Made by a program: the position numbers and the translations under genes
DNA from: Glycomyces sambucus
GTDB lineage: Bacteria > Actinomycetota > Actinomycetes > Mycobacteriales > Micromonosporaceae
Assembly (NCBI RefSeq): GCF_900102815.1
Contig: NZ_FNGF01000002.1
Coordinates: 248,001 to 312,000 of the forward strand
Direction: 5' to 3'
DNA length: 64,000 nt
Part shown: positions 32,308 through 40,434 of the stretch, in pieces
Layout of the letters: each line of letters begins with the position of its first letter
Numbering within the stretch: position 1 is the stretch's first letter
The notes under the pieces: generated by a model
Database searches by the model: none
What the model was told of the DNA's origin: nothing
Seen by the model: the letters and a program-made list of their open reading frames with translations, nothing else

Positions 32308-33009
32308 ATGCCCGGAGGCCGCCTGACCTACGAGGAGCGCCGCGCCATCGCCGACGGCGTCGCCCGCGGCCGCAGCTGCGCCGAGATCGCCCGCGGCCTC
32401 GACCGGCCCGCCTCCACCGTCAGCCGCGAGGTCGCCCGCAACGGCGGCGCCCGCCGCTACCGCGCCAACCTCGCCGAGCAGGCCGCGCGCTGGCGGGCCC
32501 GCCGCCGCGCGCCCCACCCCGAGCCGTCCCCCGGGCCGCGCTCTGACGAGGCCGCCCCTGCCGCCGACCGGCACGGGTTCGGGGACCGCTTCGCCGCGAC
32601 GATGGTCCGCACCGGCGTGCCCGCCATGGCCGCCAAGGTCCTCGCGCGCCTGTACACCAGCGACGCCGGGAGCCTCCCCGCCGCCGACCTCGCCGCGGCC
32701 ATGCGCGTCAGCCCCGCCTCGGTCGCCAAGGGCGCCGGCTGGCTCGTCGAGCGCGGCATGGTCGCGCGCGAACGGGAAGGGCGCCGCGTCCACTACCGGA
32801 TCGACGACGAGGCCGCCTACCGCGCGTGGCGCACCAGCCTCGACGGCATGGCCGCCTGGGCCGAGCTCACCGGCCAGGGCGCCGACCTCCTCGGCGACGC
32901 CACCCCCGCCGGGGCGCGGCTGCGCGACACCGCCCGCTTCTTCGACCTCCTCGGCCGCGACATGGCGCAGGCCGCCGAGCACTGGCGCCGGATCTCAACC
33001 GGCCGTTGA
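32308..33009 (+). CDS. Regulator with IS30-type HTH and a GbsR/MarR-like winged helix
   Basis: The 233 residues combine two DNA-binding modules. Residues 5-50 (LTYEERRAIADGVARGRSCA, then STVSREVARNGG) match the HTH_38 found at the start of IS30 transposases. From about 90 follows a GbsR/MarR-like winged helix (DLAAAMRVSPASVAKGAGWLVERGMV then a basic wing) and a helical C-terminus. No DDE transposase domain exists, so this is a regulator rather than an IS remnant. ATG at 32308 has AGGAGGAG upstream. It is divergent from the P450 and its end overlaps the convergent glxA-like gene by 15 bases. Confidence 0.78.
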   Translation: MPGGRLTYEERRAIADGVARGRSCAEIARGLDRPASTVSREVARNGGARRYRANLAEQAARWRARRRAPHPEPSPGPRSDEAAPAADRHGFGDRFAATMVRTGVPAMAAKVLARLYTSDAGSLPAADLAAAMRVSPASVAKGAGWLVERGMVAREREGRRVHYRIDDEAAYRAWRTSLDGMAAWAELTGQGADLLGDATPAGARLRDTARFFDLLGRDMAQAAEHWRRISTGR

Positions 33010-33975
33010 GGCCGCCGTCGTCGCAGCCACGGTCCGGTACTGCGAGGGCGCGAGGCCGTACTCCTTCGCGAACGCCTGGCGCAGGGACTCGGCCGAGGCG
33101 AACCCGCAGCGGGCCGCGACCCGGGCCACCGGCAGGTCGGTCGTGGCCAGGAGCTGCGCCGCGGAGGTCACGCGGGCCTTCCTGACGTACCGGCCCGGGG
33201 TCTGGCGCAGGTGCGCGCGGAACAGGCGGGTCAGGTGGCGCGGGCTCACCCGCGCGAGGCGGGCCAGCGCCTCGGTCGACAGGTCGGCGTCGAGCGAGGC
33301 GGCGATGTGGCCGGTGACCTTGCGGACCGTGTCGTGGTCGGTCGCGGGCGCGGCGGTGAACACGCTCATCTGGGCCTGGTTCCCGGGCCGGTGCAGGTAG
33401 GTGACCATGGCGCGCGAGACCCAGCGGGCCATGTCTGGCCCGAAGTCGGCCTCGATGAACGACAGCGAGAGGTCGAGCGCGCTGGTGACCCCGGCGGCGG
33501 TGTAGACGTTCCCGTCCTGGATCCAGATCGGGCGCGGGTCGACCTCGACGGCGGGGTAGGCCGCGGCGAGTTCGTCGGCGAAGCGCCAGTGGGTGGTCGC
33601 GCGCCGGCCGTCGAGGAGCCCGGCGGCGGCGAGGACGCTCGCGCCGGTGCACAGGGAGGCCACGCGCTCGCTCTCGCGGGCGAGGCGGCGCACGTGGCCG
33701 ACCAGGCGCTCGTCGCGGGCCGCGCCGGTGTGCCCGAGGCCGCCGGAGACCACGAGCGTCCCGACCGGGCCCTTGACGCGTTCGAGCACGGCCTGGGCGT
33801 TGAGGACCAGGCCGGAGCTGCACGTGACGGGAGCGCCGCCGGGGGTCGCGAGCACGAGGTCGTAGCGCAGCGCCGGGTCGATGTGGCGCACCGCGTCGAG
33901 GGTGGTGGTGACGCAGGCGATGTCGAGGAGTTCGGCGTCGTCGTAGCCGACGACGACCACGCGGTGCGGGTCCAT
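32995..33975 (-). CDS. GlxA-family regulator (DJ-1/PfpI domain plus AraC HTH)
   Basis: The 326 residues have an N-terminal DJ-1/PfpI-like domain with the nucleophile-elbow region VASLCTGASVLAAAGLLDGRR, and a C-terminal AraC double helix-turn-helix (RLARVSPRHLTRLFRAHLRQ and VAARCGFASAESLRQAFAKEYG). GlxA proteins usually activate neighbouring genes. Here the divergent neighbour is the membrane protein at 34125. The ATG at 33975 has GGAGG only one base away and a TAGCCT -10-like element 6 bases upstream, so leaderless initiation is plausible. The perfect dyad at 34001-34017 is the probable autoregulatory site. Confidence 0.9.
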   Translation of the reverse strand: MDPHRVVVVGYDDAELLDIACVTTTLDAVRHIDPALRYDLVLATPGGAPVTCSSGLVLNAQAVLERVKGPVGTLVVSGGLGHTGAARDERLVGHVRRLARESERVASLCTGASVLAAAGLLDGRRATTHWRFADELAAAYPAVEVDPRPIWIQDGNVYTAAGVTSALDLSLSFIEADFGPDMARWVSRAMVTYLHRPGNQAQMSVFTAAPATDHDTVRKVTGHIAASLDADLSTEALARLARVSPRHLTRLFRAHLRQTPGRYVRKARVTSAAQLLATTDLPVARVAARCGFASAESLRQAFAKEYGLAPSQYRTVAATTAASTAG

Positions 33976-34000
33976 GCCTCCAGGCTAGGGCAGACCGGGG

Positions 34001-34017
34001 ATGGTCCGGAAGACCAT
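34001..34017. promoter_or_regulatory. Candidate operator of the GlxA-family gene
   Basis: ATGGTC-CGGAA-GACCAT is a perfect inverted repeat, 26 bases upstream of the glxA-like start, overlapping where its -35 should be. Confidence 0.55.
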
Positions 34018-34093
34018 GATGCCAAGATTTCGGACATCGGGCCGTCCCCGACTTGACCGCGGGGGCCCACAGGCGGAGAGTCGAAGACGTCAG

Positions 34094-34110
34094 ATACCCC
34101 CTCCAGGTAT
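34094..34110. promoter_or_regulatory. Inverted repeat before the membrane-protein gene
   Basis: ATACC-N7-GGTAT, with a C-rich spacer, lies 15 bases before the ATG at 34125. It partly resembles the G/C-centred operators of CsoR/FrmR-type sensors, but only 5 bp of each arm pair. Confidence 0.35.
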
Positions 34111-34124
34111 ACGAGGAGCTTCCA

Positions 34125-34703
34125 ATGTCGACCACCACCCCTGAGCAGACCGGTCCGGAGCGGACCGGGAACCGGGTCCTGCGCTACTGGCCCGTCGCCG
34201 CGGGCATCGCCGTCGGCGTGCTCTCCGGCTACGGGGTCGCCGCCGGGGCCGACCTCGCGCCCGTGCTCACCGCCTCCGGGCTCGTCTACCTCGGCGCGGC
34301 CGCGCTCCAGCGGCGCGGCGCCGCCTGGCCCGTGTTCTTCGTGGCCTTCGTGGTCATCGGCGCGTCCCGCTTCCTGCCCTGGGAGGACGCCGCCACCTGG
34401 GTCCTGCTCGGCTTCGCAGCCGCGTTCGCCCTGTACGGCCTGGTCCGCGGCGCGATCCGGCCCTTCGAGGCCCTGCCGCTCCAGTCGCTGGCGATGGTCC
34501 TGTTCGGCGGCGCCTCGGTCCTGGTCCTCATCATCGGCGGCGACACCGCCGCCTACATCGTGGCCGCGGGCCTGCTCGCCCACGCCGGCTGGGACGCCTG
34601 GCACCACCGCACCGGCCGCGTCGTGGTCCGCTCGATGACCGAGTTCTGCATGTTCCTCGACGTCATCGCCGCCGGTTTCATGATCGCCGCGGCCCTCGCC
34701 TGA
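34125..34703 (+). CDS. Small multi-pass membrane protein of unknown function
   Basis: A 192-residue protein with a polar N-terminus (TTTPEQTGPERTG) and about six hydrophobic helices, for example VAAGIAVGVLSGYGVAAG and LAMVLFGGASVLVLIIGG. Charged and histidine residues cluster in AHAGWDAWHHRTGR and FCMFLDVIAAGFMIAAALA. I do not recognise a family with certainty. ATG at 34125 has GAGGAG 6 bases upstream. It is divergent from the GlxA-family regulator, which may control it, and it is followed by a strong terminator. Confidence 0.75.
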   Translation: MSTTTPEQTGPERTGNRVLRYWPVAAGIAVGVLSGYGVAAGADLAPVLTASGLVYLGAAALQRRGAAWPVFFVAFVVIGASRFLPWEDAATWVLLGFAAAFALYGLVRGAIRPFEALPLQSLAMVLFGGASVLVLIIGGDTAAYIVAAGLLAHAGWDAWHHRTGRVVVRSMTEFCMFLDVIAAGFMIAAALA

Positions 34704-34727
34704 AGCCCCGCCCGCACCACCGGCCAT

Positions 34728-34753
34728 CGCCCGGGACCGACCGGTCCCGGGCG
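34728..34753 (+). terminator. Terminator after the membrane-protein gene
   Basis: CGCCCGGGACC pairs perfectly with GGTCCCGGGCG over a 4-base GACC loop, 25 bases after the stop codon. Confidence 0.8.
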
Positions 34754-34801
34754 GTGGCGTCCTGAGACCGTTTGCCCTACAATCTGGATCGACAATTATA
34801 A

Positions 34802-34843
34802 ATGCCTGGATTGCTGAGGAATTTTTTTCCCGGCATGCTCAGC
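34802..34843 (+). ncRNA. Possible H-type pseudoknot in the pectinesterase leader
   Basis: Two inverted repeats interleave: ATGCC (34802-34806) with GGCAT (34832-34836), and GCTGAG (34813-34818) with CTCAGC (34838-34843). The linking loop is U-rich (seven T residues at 34822-34828). The order is stem1a-stem2a-stem1b-stem2b, which defines a pseudoknot rather than two hairpins. It lies 26-68 bases before the start codon, downstream of TACAAT (34778-34783), a possible -10. Confidence 0.4.
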
Positions 34844-34869
34844 GACCGGGCGCGTCCAATGGAGTCGAT

Positions 34870-36375
34870 ATGTCATCGAGTACTTCAGTGCGCCCATCGC
34901 GACGACGCCGCCTCGCGGCGGCGGTCGCCTTCCTGGTCGGCGCGGTCCTCGCGGCCGCGACCGCCCTCGTCACCGCCACCGGGGCGCAGGCCGTCGAGAC
35001 CGGTGTCTGGTACAACGTCGAGTCCCGCCACTCCGGCCTGGTCCTCGGCATCCGCGCGGCCTCCACGGCCGGCGGCGCCGAGCTCGTCCAGTGGTCGAGC
35101 AACGGCTCGCACGACCAGCAGTTCCGCTTCGTCGACGCCGGCGGCGGCTACTTCAAGATCCAGGTCCGCCACTCCGGCCAGGTCCTCGACGTCGCCAGCG
35201 GGTCCACCGCCGACGGCGCCAAGGTCCAGCAGTGGGGCGACGCGGGCAGTACCAACCAGCAGTGGCGCATCACCGAGAGCGGCGGCTACGCCACGATCGT
35301 CAACCGCGCCTCGGGCAAGGCCCTCGACGTGTGGGAGTGGTCGACCACCAACGGCGGCAGGATCTCCCAGTACACCGCCACCGGCGGCACCAACCAGCAG
35401 TGGCGGCTCGTCCCCGCCGCAGGCGACATCGAGGCCGACATCGTCGTCGCCGCGGACGGCTCGGGCGACTACACCGGGGTCCAGGCCGCGGTGAACGCCG
35501 CCGCCTCGGGCTCGACCATCCTCATCAAGGCCGGCACCTACAAGGGCGCCGTCACCGTGCCCTCCTCCAAGACCGGCCTGACGTTCGTCGGGGCCACCGG
35601 GAACGCGGCCGACGTCGTCATCCACGAGAACCGCTGCGCCGGCTGCAGCAACGGCTCGGGCGGCACGTGGGGGACCAGCGGCAGCGCCAGCGTCCTGCTC
35701 CAGGGCGCGGACTTCACCGCCGAGGACCTCACCTTCGCCAACACCTACGACGAGGCCGCGAACGGCGCCAGCCAGGCCGTCGCCGTCAAGGTCCAGGGCG
35801 ACCGGATGGTCTTCGACAACGTCCGCTTCCTCGGCAACCAGGACACCCTCCTGACCGACTCGGGCAGCGCCACCACGGTGTCGCGCCAGTACTACCACGA
35901 CTGCTACGTGGAAGGGGACGTCGACTTCATCTTCGGCCGCGGCACCGCCGTGTTCGACGGCTGCCGCATCCACTCGCTCAGCCGCGGCTCCACCACCAAC
36001 AACGGCTACATCGTCGCGCCGAGCACCGAGATCACCAACCCGTACGGGATGCTGTTCCACCGCTGCTCGCTGACCAGCAACGCCCCCGCCGGCTCCGTGT
36101 ACCTGGGCCGCCCCTGGCCCGCCGGGGGCTCGACCACCGCGCGCGGCCAGGTCCTCTACCGCGAGACCACCATGGGCGCGCACCTCCGCACCGCCGAGCC
36201 GTGGTCGGACATGTCCGGCCTGGCCTGGGAGGACGCGCGCCTGCGCGAGTACCAGAACACCGGCCCGGGCGCCGCGGTGAACGGCAACCGGCCCCAGATG
36301 TCCGCCAGCGAGGCCGCCAACTACGAGATGGTCGACTACCTGCGCGGCTCCGACGGCTGGAACCCGATCCGCTAG
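34870..36375 (+). CDS. Secreted pectinesterase (CE8) with ricin-B/CBM13 module
   Basis: The 501-residue precursor has a long signal peptide (about 1-41, ending AQA). A beta-trefoil ricin-type lectin domain follows, with three QW-like repeats (DQQFRFVDAGGG, NQQWRITES, NQQWRLVPA), then a right-handed beta-helix pectin methylesterase. Active-site signatures are GNQDTLL, the aspartate-bearing DCYVEGDVDFIFGRG, and YLGRPWP. It removes methyl esters from plant pectin. ATG at 34870 has GGAG 5 bases upstream. No pectate lyase is in the window. The gene is monocistronic with its own terminator. Confidence 0.93.
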   Translation: MSSSTSVRPSRRRRLAAAVAFLVGAVLAAATALVTATGAQAVETGVWYNVESRHSGLVLGIRAASTAGGAELVQWSSNGSHDQQFRFVDAGGGYFKIQVRHSGQVLDVASGSTADGAKVQQWGDAGSTNQQWRITESGGYATIVNRASGKALDVWEWSTTNGGRISQYTATGGTNQQWRLVPAAGDIEADIVVAADGSGDYTGVQAAVNAAASGSTILIKAGTYKGAVTVPSSKTGLTFVGATGNAADVVIHENRCAGCSNGSGGTWGTSGSASVLLQGADFTAEDLTFANTYDEAANGASQAVAVKVQGDRMVFDNVRFLGNQDTLLTDSGSATTVSRQYYHDCYVEGDVDFIFGRGTAVFDGCRIHSLSRGSTTNNGYIVAPSTEITNPYGMLFHRCSLTSNAPAGSVYLGRPWPAGGSTTARGQVLYRETTMGAHLRTAEPWSDMSGLAWEDARLREYQNTGPGAAVNGNRPQMSASEAANYEMVDYLRGSDGWNPIR

Positions 36376-36379
36376 CACG

Positions 36380-36405
36380 GCCGCCGGGGCACCCGCCCCG
36401 GCGGC
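36380..36405 (+). terminator. Terminator after pectinesterase
   Basis: GCCGCCGGGG pairs with CCCCGGCGGC across a 6-base loop (CACCCG), 4 bases after the stop codon. Confidence 0.8.
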
Positions 36406-36456
36406 CCCGACACCGTTGCGGCACATGGATTCGGCCTCCCGGCCGCGCCGTCCCGT

Positions 36457-36462
36457 TAGAAT
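36457..36462 (+). promoter_or_regulatory. -10 element TAGAAT for a leaderless transcript
   Basis: TAGAAT is close to consensus and lies exactly 6 bases before the ATG at 36469, so transcription should start at that ATG. No clear -35 is seen. Confidence 0.5.
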
Positions 36463-36468
36463 CTGCGG

Positions 36469-36495
36469 ATGCCCACGACCCCCGCCCGCCCGTGA
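36469..36495 (+). CDS. Eight-residue leaderless upstream ORF coupled to lysE
   Basis: ATG begins 6 bases after a TAGAAT -10 element and encodes MPTTPARP followed by TGA. The stop overlaps the GTG start of the LysE gene (GTGA), so ribosomes ending here could restart on it. The exporter gene itself has no Shine-Dalgarno sequence. This is an inference from the layout. The peptide is proline-rich and could stall ribosomes. Confidence 0.45.
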   Translation: MPTTPARP

Positions 36496-37106
36496 CCGCC
36501 GCCTACCTCGCCGGACTCGCGCTCGGCTTCGCGCTCATCGTGCCCATCGGCGCCCAGAACGTCTTCGTGTTCGGCCAGGGCGTCGCCCTCGGCATGCCGA
36601 GGGCGCTGTGGGCCGTCGCCGGTGCGGGCCTGTGCGACACGCTCCTCATCGTCCTCGGCGCGACCGGCGCCTCCGCGCTCCTGGACTCCGTGCCCGGCCT
36701 GCGCCCCGCCATGCTCGCCGCCGGGGCCGCGTTCCTCACCTACCTCGGGGTGAAGTCCCTGCGCGCCAAGCCCGCCGCGATCGAGGACGAGGCGGGCTCC
36801 TGGTCCCCGCTGCGCACGCTCCGCCGCACCGCCGCGGTCTCGCTGCTCAACCCCCACGCCATCCTCGACACCGTCGGCGTCCTCGGCGCCGCGATCGCCG
36901 CCCAGGCCGCAGCCTCGCGCACCGTCTTCGCCGCCGGGGCCGTCACCGCCTCCTGGGCCTGGTTCCTGCTCCTCGCCGGCGCCGCCACCGGCCTGCGCGG
37001 CGCCATGACGAAGGAGCGCCACGTGTGGTTCGACCGCGCCTCCGGGCTGATCCTCCTCGTCTTCGCCGCCTGGCTCGCGTACGAGTTCGTCCAGGCCCTC
37101 CTGTGA
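36492..37106 (+). CDS. LysE/RhtB-family amino-acid exporter
   Basis: The 204 residues form about six helices. The family signature is ALIVPIGAQNVFVFGQG in helix 1, and SLLNPHAILDTVGVLGA carries the conserved NPH motif in the middle. LysE proteins export basic or other amino acids by proton exchange. Start is GTG at 36492 with no ribosome site, directly overlapping the stop of a tiny leaderless ORF, so expression probably depends on translational coupling. No LysG-type regulator gene is next to it. Confidence 0.88.
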   Translation: MTAAYLAGLALGFALIVPIGAQNVFVFGQGVALGMPRALWAVAGAGLCDTLLIVLGATGASALLDSVPGLRPAMLAAGAAFLTYLGVKSLRAKPAAIEDEAGSWSPLRTLRRTAAVSLLNPHAILDTVGVLGAAIAAQAAASRTVFAAGAVTASWAWFLLLAGAATGLRGAMTKERHVWFDRASGLILLVFAAWLAYEFVQALL

Positions 37107-37149
37107 ACCCTTCCTGGGCGCGCTGTTGCGATCCGCGCCTTGGGAGCGA

Positions 37150-37179
37150 TTGACAAAGTTTAGTCTCACAACTTAGTCT
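37150..37179 (+). promoter_or_regulatory. Cellulase promoter with TTAGTCT direct repeats
   Basis: TTGACA (37150-37155) and TAGTCT (37174-37179) are 18 bases apart. TTAGTCT occurs at 37160-37166 and 37173-37179, 13 bases apart. TGGGAGCG at 37141-37148 equals one half of the CebR/CelR operator TGGGAGCGCTCCCA, but the other half is not conserved. Confidence 0.55.
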
Positions 37180-37252
37180 TGGCATCGAGGATTCTCGATG
37201 GGTTCCCGCGGCCCCGCGTCCTCCCCGGCACGACGCGGACAGAAGGAGCACC

Positions 37253-39319
37253 ATGCAAGGCGTCAAGCGACGAACCCGCAAGTGGATGGCGCTGGCGGTA
37301 ACCGCCCTCGCCGTCCTGGCCGCCGGGCTCGGCATCCTCGCCCCCTCCGCCGCGTACGCGGCCGAGGGCTGCAAAGTGGACTACAAGATCGCGAGCCAGT
37401 GGGGCGGCGGCTTCACCGGCGACGTGAAGATCACCAACCTCGGCACCGCCGTGAGCAGCTGGAACCTGGTGTGGACCTTCCCGAACGGGCAGCGGGTCAC
37501 CCAGGCGTGGAACGCGACCACCACCAACTCCGGCGACACCGTCACCGCCAGGAACATGAGCTACAACGGGTCCATCCCCACCAACGGCTCGGTCTCCTTC
37601 GGCTTCAACGGCTCCTGGTCCGGCACGAACGGCACCCCGGCCTCGTTCAGCCTCAACGGCGCCGTGTGCACCGGCACCGTCGGCGAGCCCAGCACCCCGC
37701 CCACCACCACCCCGCCGCCCACCGGCGGCGCCGACGCCATGGAGACCGTCCAGGCGATGCAGCCGGGCTGGAACCTCGGCAACTCCCTCGACGCCGTCGG
37801 CGCCGACGAGACCGCCTGGGGCAACCCGCGCATCACCGAGGCGCTCATCGACAACGTGGCCGCCCAGGGCTACAACAGCATCCGCATCCCCGTCACGTGG
37901 GACAACCACCAGTCCAAGTCCGCGCCGTACGCCGTGGAGGACGCCTACCTCGACCGGGTCGAGGAGGTCGTCGGGTGGGCGCTCGACGCCGACCTGTACG
38001 TCCTCATCAACATCCACCACGACTCGTGGATCTGGATGGCGGACATGAACGCCAACCGGACCGTGGTCGAGGACCGCTACGAGGCCATCTGGACCGCGCT
38101 GGCCGCCCGCTTCCGCGACGCCCCGCCCGAGCTGCTGTTCGAGAGCGTCAACGAGCCGCAGTTCAACAACGTCGACGACACCACCGCGTACGCGCTCCTG
38201 GACGACCTGAACACCTCGTTCCACTCGATCGTCCGCGCCTCCGGCGGCGGCAACGCCGACCGCGTCCTGGTCCTGCCGACCCTCCACACCAACGCCGACC
38301 AGGGCCGCCTCGACGCCCTCAGTGCCACCATCGACGCCCTGGACGACCCCAACATCGCCGCCACGATCCACTACTACGGCTTCTGGCCCTTCAGCGTCAA
38401 CATCGCCGGGTACACGAAGTTCAACGACGAGGTCCGCGCCGACCTGGAGGGCTACTTCGACCGCGCCTACAACGAGTTCGTCGCCAACGGCATCCCGGTC
38501 CTGGTGGGGGAGTACGGCCTCCTCGGCTTCGACGCCCACACCGGCACCGTCGAGCAGGGCGAGAAGCTCAAGTTCTTCGAGTACGCCGGGTACTACGCCC
38601 GCCAGAAGGGCATCACGCTCCAGCTGTGGGACAACGGCCAGCACTTCGACCGGACCGCGTTCACGTGGAAGGACCCCGAGCTCTTCACCGCCATGAAGGC
38701 CGCCTGGACCACCCGCTCGGGCACCGCGTCCACCGACCAGGTCTACGTCGGCCGCACCGCCACCGTGGCGGACGTGTCGGTCACCCTCAACCTGAACGGC
38801 ACCACGTTCCAGGGCCTGCGGGTCGGCTCGACCAACCTCGTCCAGGGCACCGACTACACCGTCTCCGGATCGACGCTCACCATCAAGGCCAGCAGGCTGA
38901 CCACGCTCCTCGGCGACCGCTCCTACGGCGTCAGGGGCAGCGTCCACGCGGTCTTCTCGCAAGGCGCGCCGTGGCGCATCAGCGTCATCTCCTACGACCA
39001 GCCGACGATGTCGGCGGCCACCGGGGCCGCGGCGACCTTCGCGATCCCCACCCAGTTCAAGGGCGACCAGCTCGCCACCATGGAAGCCAAGTACGCCGAC
39101 GGCACCCCCGCCGGCCCGCAGAACTGGACCAGCTACAAGGAGTTCGGCCGCGCGTTCAACCCCGACTACACGGCCGGCACCGTCACACTGCCGACCGCGT
39201 TCTGGTCCGAGGTCAACGACGGCCAGAAGGTCACCCTGACGTTCCACTTCTGGAGCGGCCGCACGGTGACCTACTACGTCACCGAGTCCGGCGGCAACGT
39301 CACCGGATCGCTCACCTAA
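37253..39319 (+). CDS. Secreted endoglucanase, GH5, with CBM2 and C-terminal X2-like modules
   Basis: The 688-residue precursor has a signal peptide (about 1-36). An N-terminal CBM2 follows (CKVDYKIASQWGGGFTGDV to NGAVCTG, bounded by two cysteines), then a Pro/Thr linker and a GH5 catalytic domain starting GWNLGNSLDA. The acid/base is the Glu of SVNEPQF and the nucleophile the Glu of VGEYG. Beyond about residue 485, an X2-like immunoglobulin module (TVADVSVTLNLNGTTFQGL) and a further beta-rich domain complete the protein. It cuts cellulose outside the cell, and the GH1 system at 26848 could use the products. The ATG at 37253 follows AAGGAG. Confidence 0.93.
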   Translation: MQGVKRRTRKWMALAVTALAVLAAGLGILAPSAAYAAEGCKVDYKIASQWGGGFTGDVKITNLGTAVSSWNLVWTFPNGQRVTQAWNATTTNSGDTVTARNMSYNGSIPTNGSVSFGFNGSWSGTNGTPASFSLNGAVCTGTVGEPSTPPTTTPPPTGGADAMETVQAMQPGWNLGNSLDAVGADETAWGNPRITEALIDNVAAQGYNSIRIPVTWDNHQSKSAPYAVEDAYLDRVEEVVGWALDADLYVLINIHHDSWIWMADMNANRTVVEDRYEAIWTALAARFRDAPPELLFESVNEPQFNNVDDTTAYALLDDLNTSFHSIVRASGGGNADRVLVLPTLHTNADQGRLDALSATIDALDDPNIAATIHYYGFWPFSVNIAGYTKFNDEVRADLEGYFDRAYNEFVANGIPVLVGEYGLLGFDAHTGTVEQGEKLKFFEYAGYYARQKGITLQLWDNGQHFDRTAFTWKDPELFTAMKAAWTTRSGTASTDQVYVGRTATVADVSVTLNLNGTTFQGLRVGSTNLVQGTDYTVSGSTLTIKASRLTTLLGDRSYGVRGSVHAVFSQGAPWRISVISYDQPTMSAATGAAATFAIPTQFKGDQLATMEAKYADGTPAGPQNWTSYKEFGRAFNPDYTAGTVTLPTAFWSEVNDGQKVTLTFHFWSGRTVTYYVTESGGNVTGSLT

Positions 39320-39336
39320 ACCCCTAGCGAGCGGAA

Positions 39337-39362
39337 CGGCCCGGCGCGAGAGCGCCGGGCCG
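39337..39362. terminator. Bidirectional terminator
   Basis: CGGCCCGGCGC pairs with GCGCCGGGCCG over a GAGA tetraloop, between the cellulase and the convergent lacI-like gene. Confidence 0.85.
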
Positions 39363-39374
39363 ATCCGCGTCCGC

Positions 39375-40370
39375 CTAGCGGGTCGACTCGCGGACCTTCA
39401 GCTCGAACGGGGCCGTGTGCTCCTCGGGAGGACGCGAGGGGTGCTCCATGCGGGCGGCGATGAGGGCGACCGCCTTCTCGGCCATCCAGCGGTGGTCGGG
39501 GGACACCGACGACAGGGTCGGGGTCGTGTACGCCGACTCGGGGATGTCGTCGAAGCCGATGACCCGCACGTCCTCGGGGACCCGCAGCCCCACGTCCGCC
39601 AGGCCCCGCACCACGCCCATCGCCACCGTGTCGGTCACCGCCACCACGCCGTCGAACGGCACCCCGGACGCGTGCAGGCGCCGCACCGCCCGCCGGCCGT
39701 CCTCCATGGACATCCCCGACAGCGCCACCAGCGAGGTGTCCAGTTCGAGGCCGTTCGCCGCCAGGCCGTCCACATAGCCCTGATGGCGCCGCGAGACCAC
39801 GTGCACGCCCTCCAGGCTCCACCCGGTCACGTTCGCGATCCTGGTGCAGCCCTGCGCGATCAGATGCTCGGTGGCCGCCCGCGAGCCCGCCTCGTTCGCC
39901 ATCCCGACATGGTCGATGCTCGCCCCGAAGTCGCGCTCGCCGAGCATCACGATCGGGAAGTCGCCCCACGAGTGCCCCTGGTCGCGCGGGTCGAGGACCA
40001 CCGCGCTCAGGATCAGCCCGTCGAACTGGAGCTTGTGCGACTGCGCGACCGCCTCGACCTCGCCGGTGTCGCTCCCGCCGGTCTGCTCGATCGCCACATG
40101 GAACCCGCGGGCGCGCGCCGCGTCGATCACCAGGGCCCCGAGCATCCCGAAGTACGCCTGGTCCACGCCGGGCACCGCCAGGCCGATCACCCCTGTGCGC
40201 CCCGCCTTCAGCGTGCGCGCGTTGACGTTCAGGCGGTACCCGGACTGCTGGATCGCATCGAGGACGCGCAGCCGGACGGGCTCGGAGACCCCGGCCCGGT
40301 TGTTGACCACGTTGGACACGGTCATCTTCGACACGCCGGCCAGGCGCGCCACGTCGCTCATCGTCACCAT
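39375..40370 (-). CDS. LacI-family repressor, probably of the arabinofuranosidase gene
   Basis: The 331 residues start with the LacI helix-turn-helix (SDVARLAGVSKMTVSNVVNNR and the hinge region YRLNVNARTLKAGRTGVIGL). A periplasmic-binding-protein-like sugar sensor follows. It is downstream of and co-oriented with the GH51 gene, 64 bases from its stop, so it is probably in the same transcript and represses it by feedback. The palindromic operator at 41987-41998 in the GH51 promoter is the expected binding site. The ATG at 40370 has a weak GAAAGG; an in-frame ATG three codons later is possible. Confidence 0.9.
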   Translation of the reverse strand: MVTMSDVARLAGVSKMTVSNVVNNRAGVSEPVRLRVLDAIQQSGYRLNVNARTLKAGRTGVIGLAVPGVDQAYFGMLGALVIDAARARGFHVAIEQTGGSDTGEVEAVAQSHKLQFDGLILSAVVLDPRDQGHSWGDFPIVMLGERDFGASIDHVGMANEAGSRAATEHLIAQGCTRIANVTGWSLEGVHVVSRRHQGYVDGLAANGLELDTSLVALSGMSMEDGRRAVRRLHASGVPFDGVVAVTDTVAMGVVRGLADVGLRVPEDVRVIGFDDIPESAYTTPTLSSVSPDHRWMAEKAVALIAARMEHPSRPPEEHTAPFELKVRESTR

Positions 40371-40434
40371 CTCGGGTACCGCCTTTCGGGATCCGACGAT
40401 CCTCCTATGTTCTCACCCTAGTGCGAGCGTCCGA

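Noticed and set aside
32308-32460. IS30 transposase fragment or insertion sequence
   Set aside because: The HTH matches IS30 transposases, but no DDE domain, terminal inverted repeats or target duplication is visible and the frame continues as a regulator.
34094-34110. CsoR-type copper operator
   Set aside because: Only five bases of each arm pair, and no copper gene or CsoR gene is nearby; kept as an unnamed inverted repeat.
37141-37154. CebR/CelR cellulose-regulator operator before the GH5 gene
   Set aside because: Only the half TGGGAGCG matches TGGGAGCGCTCCCA; the other half is not conserved, so it is mentioned only as a weak resemblance.
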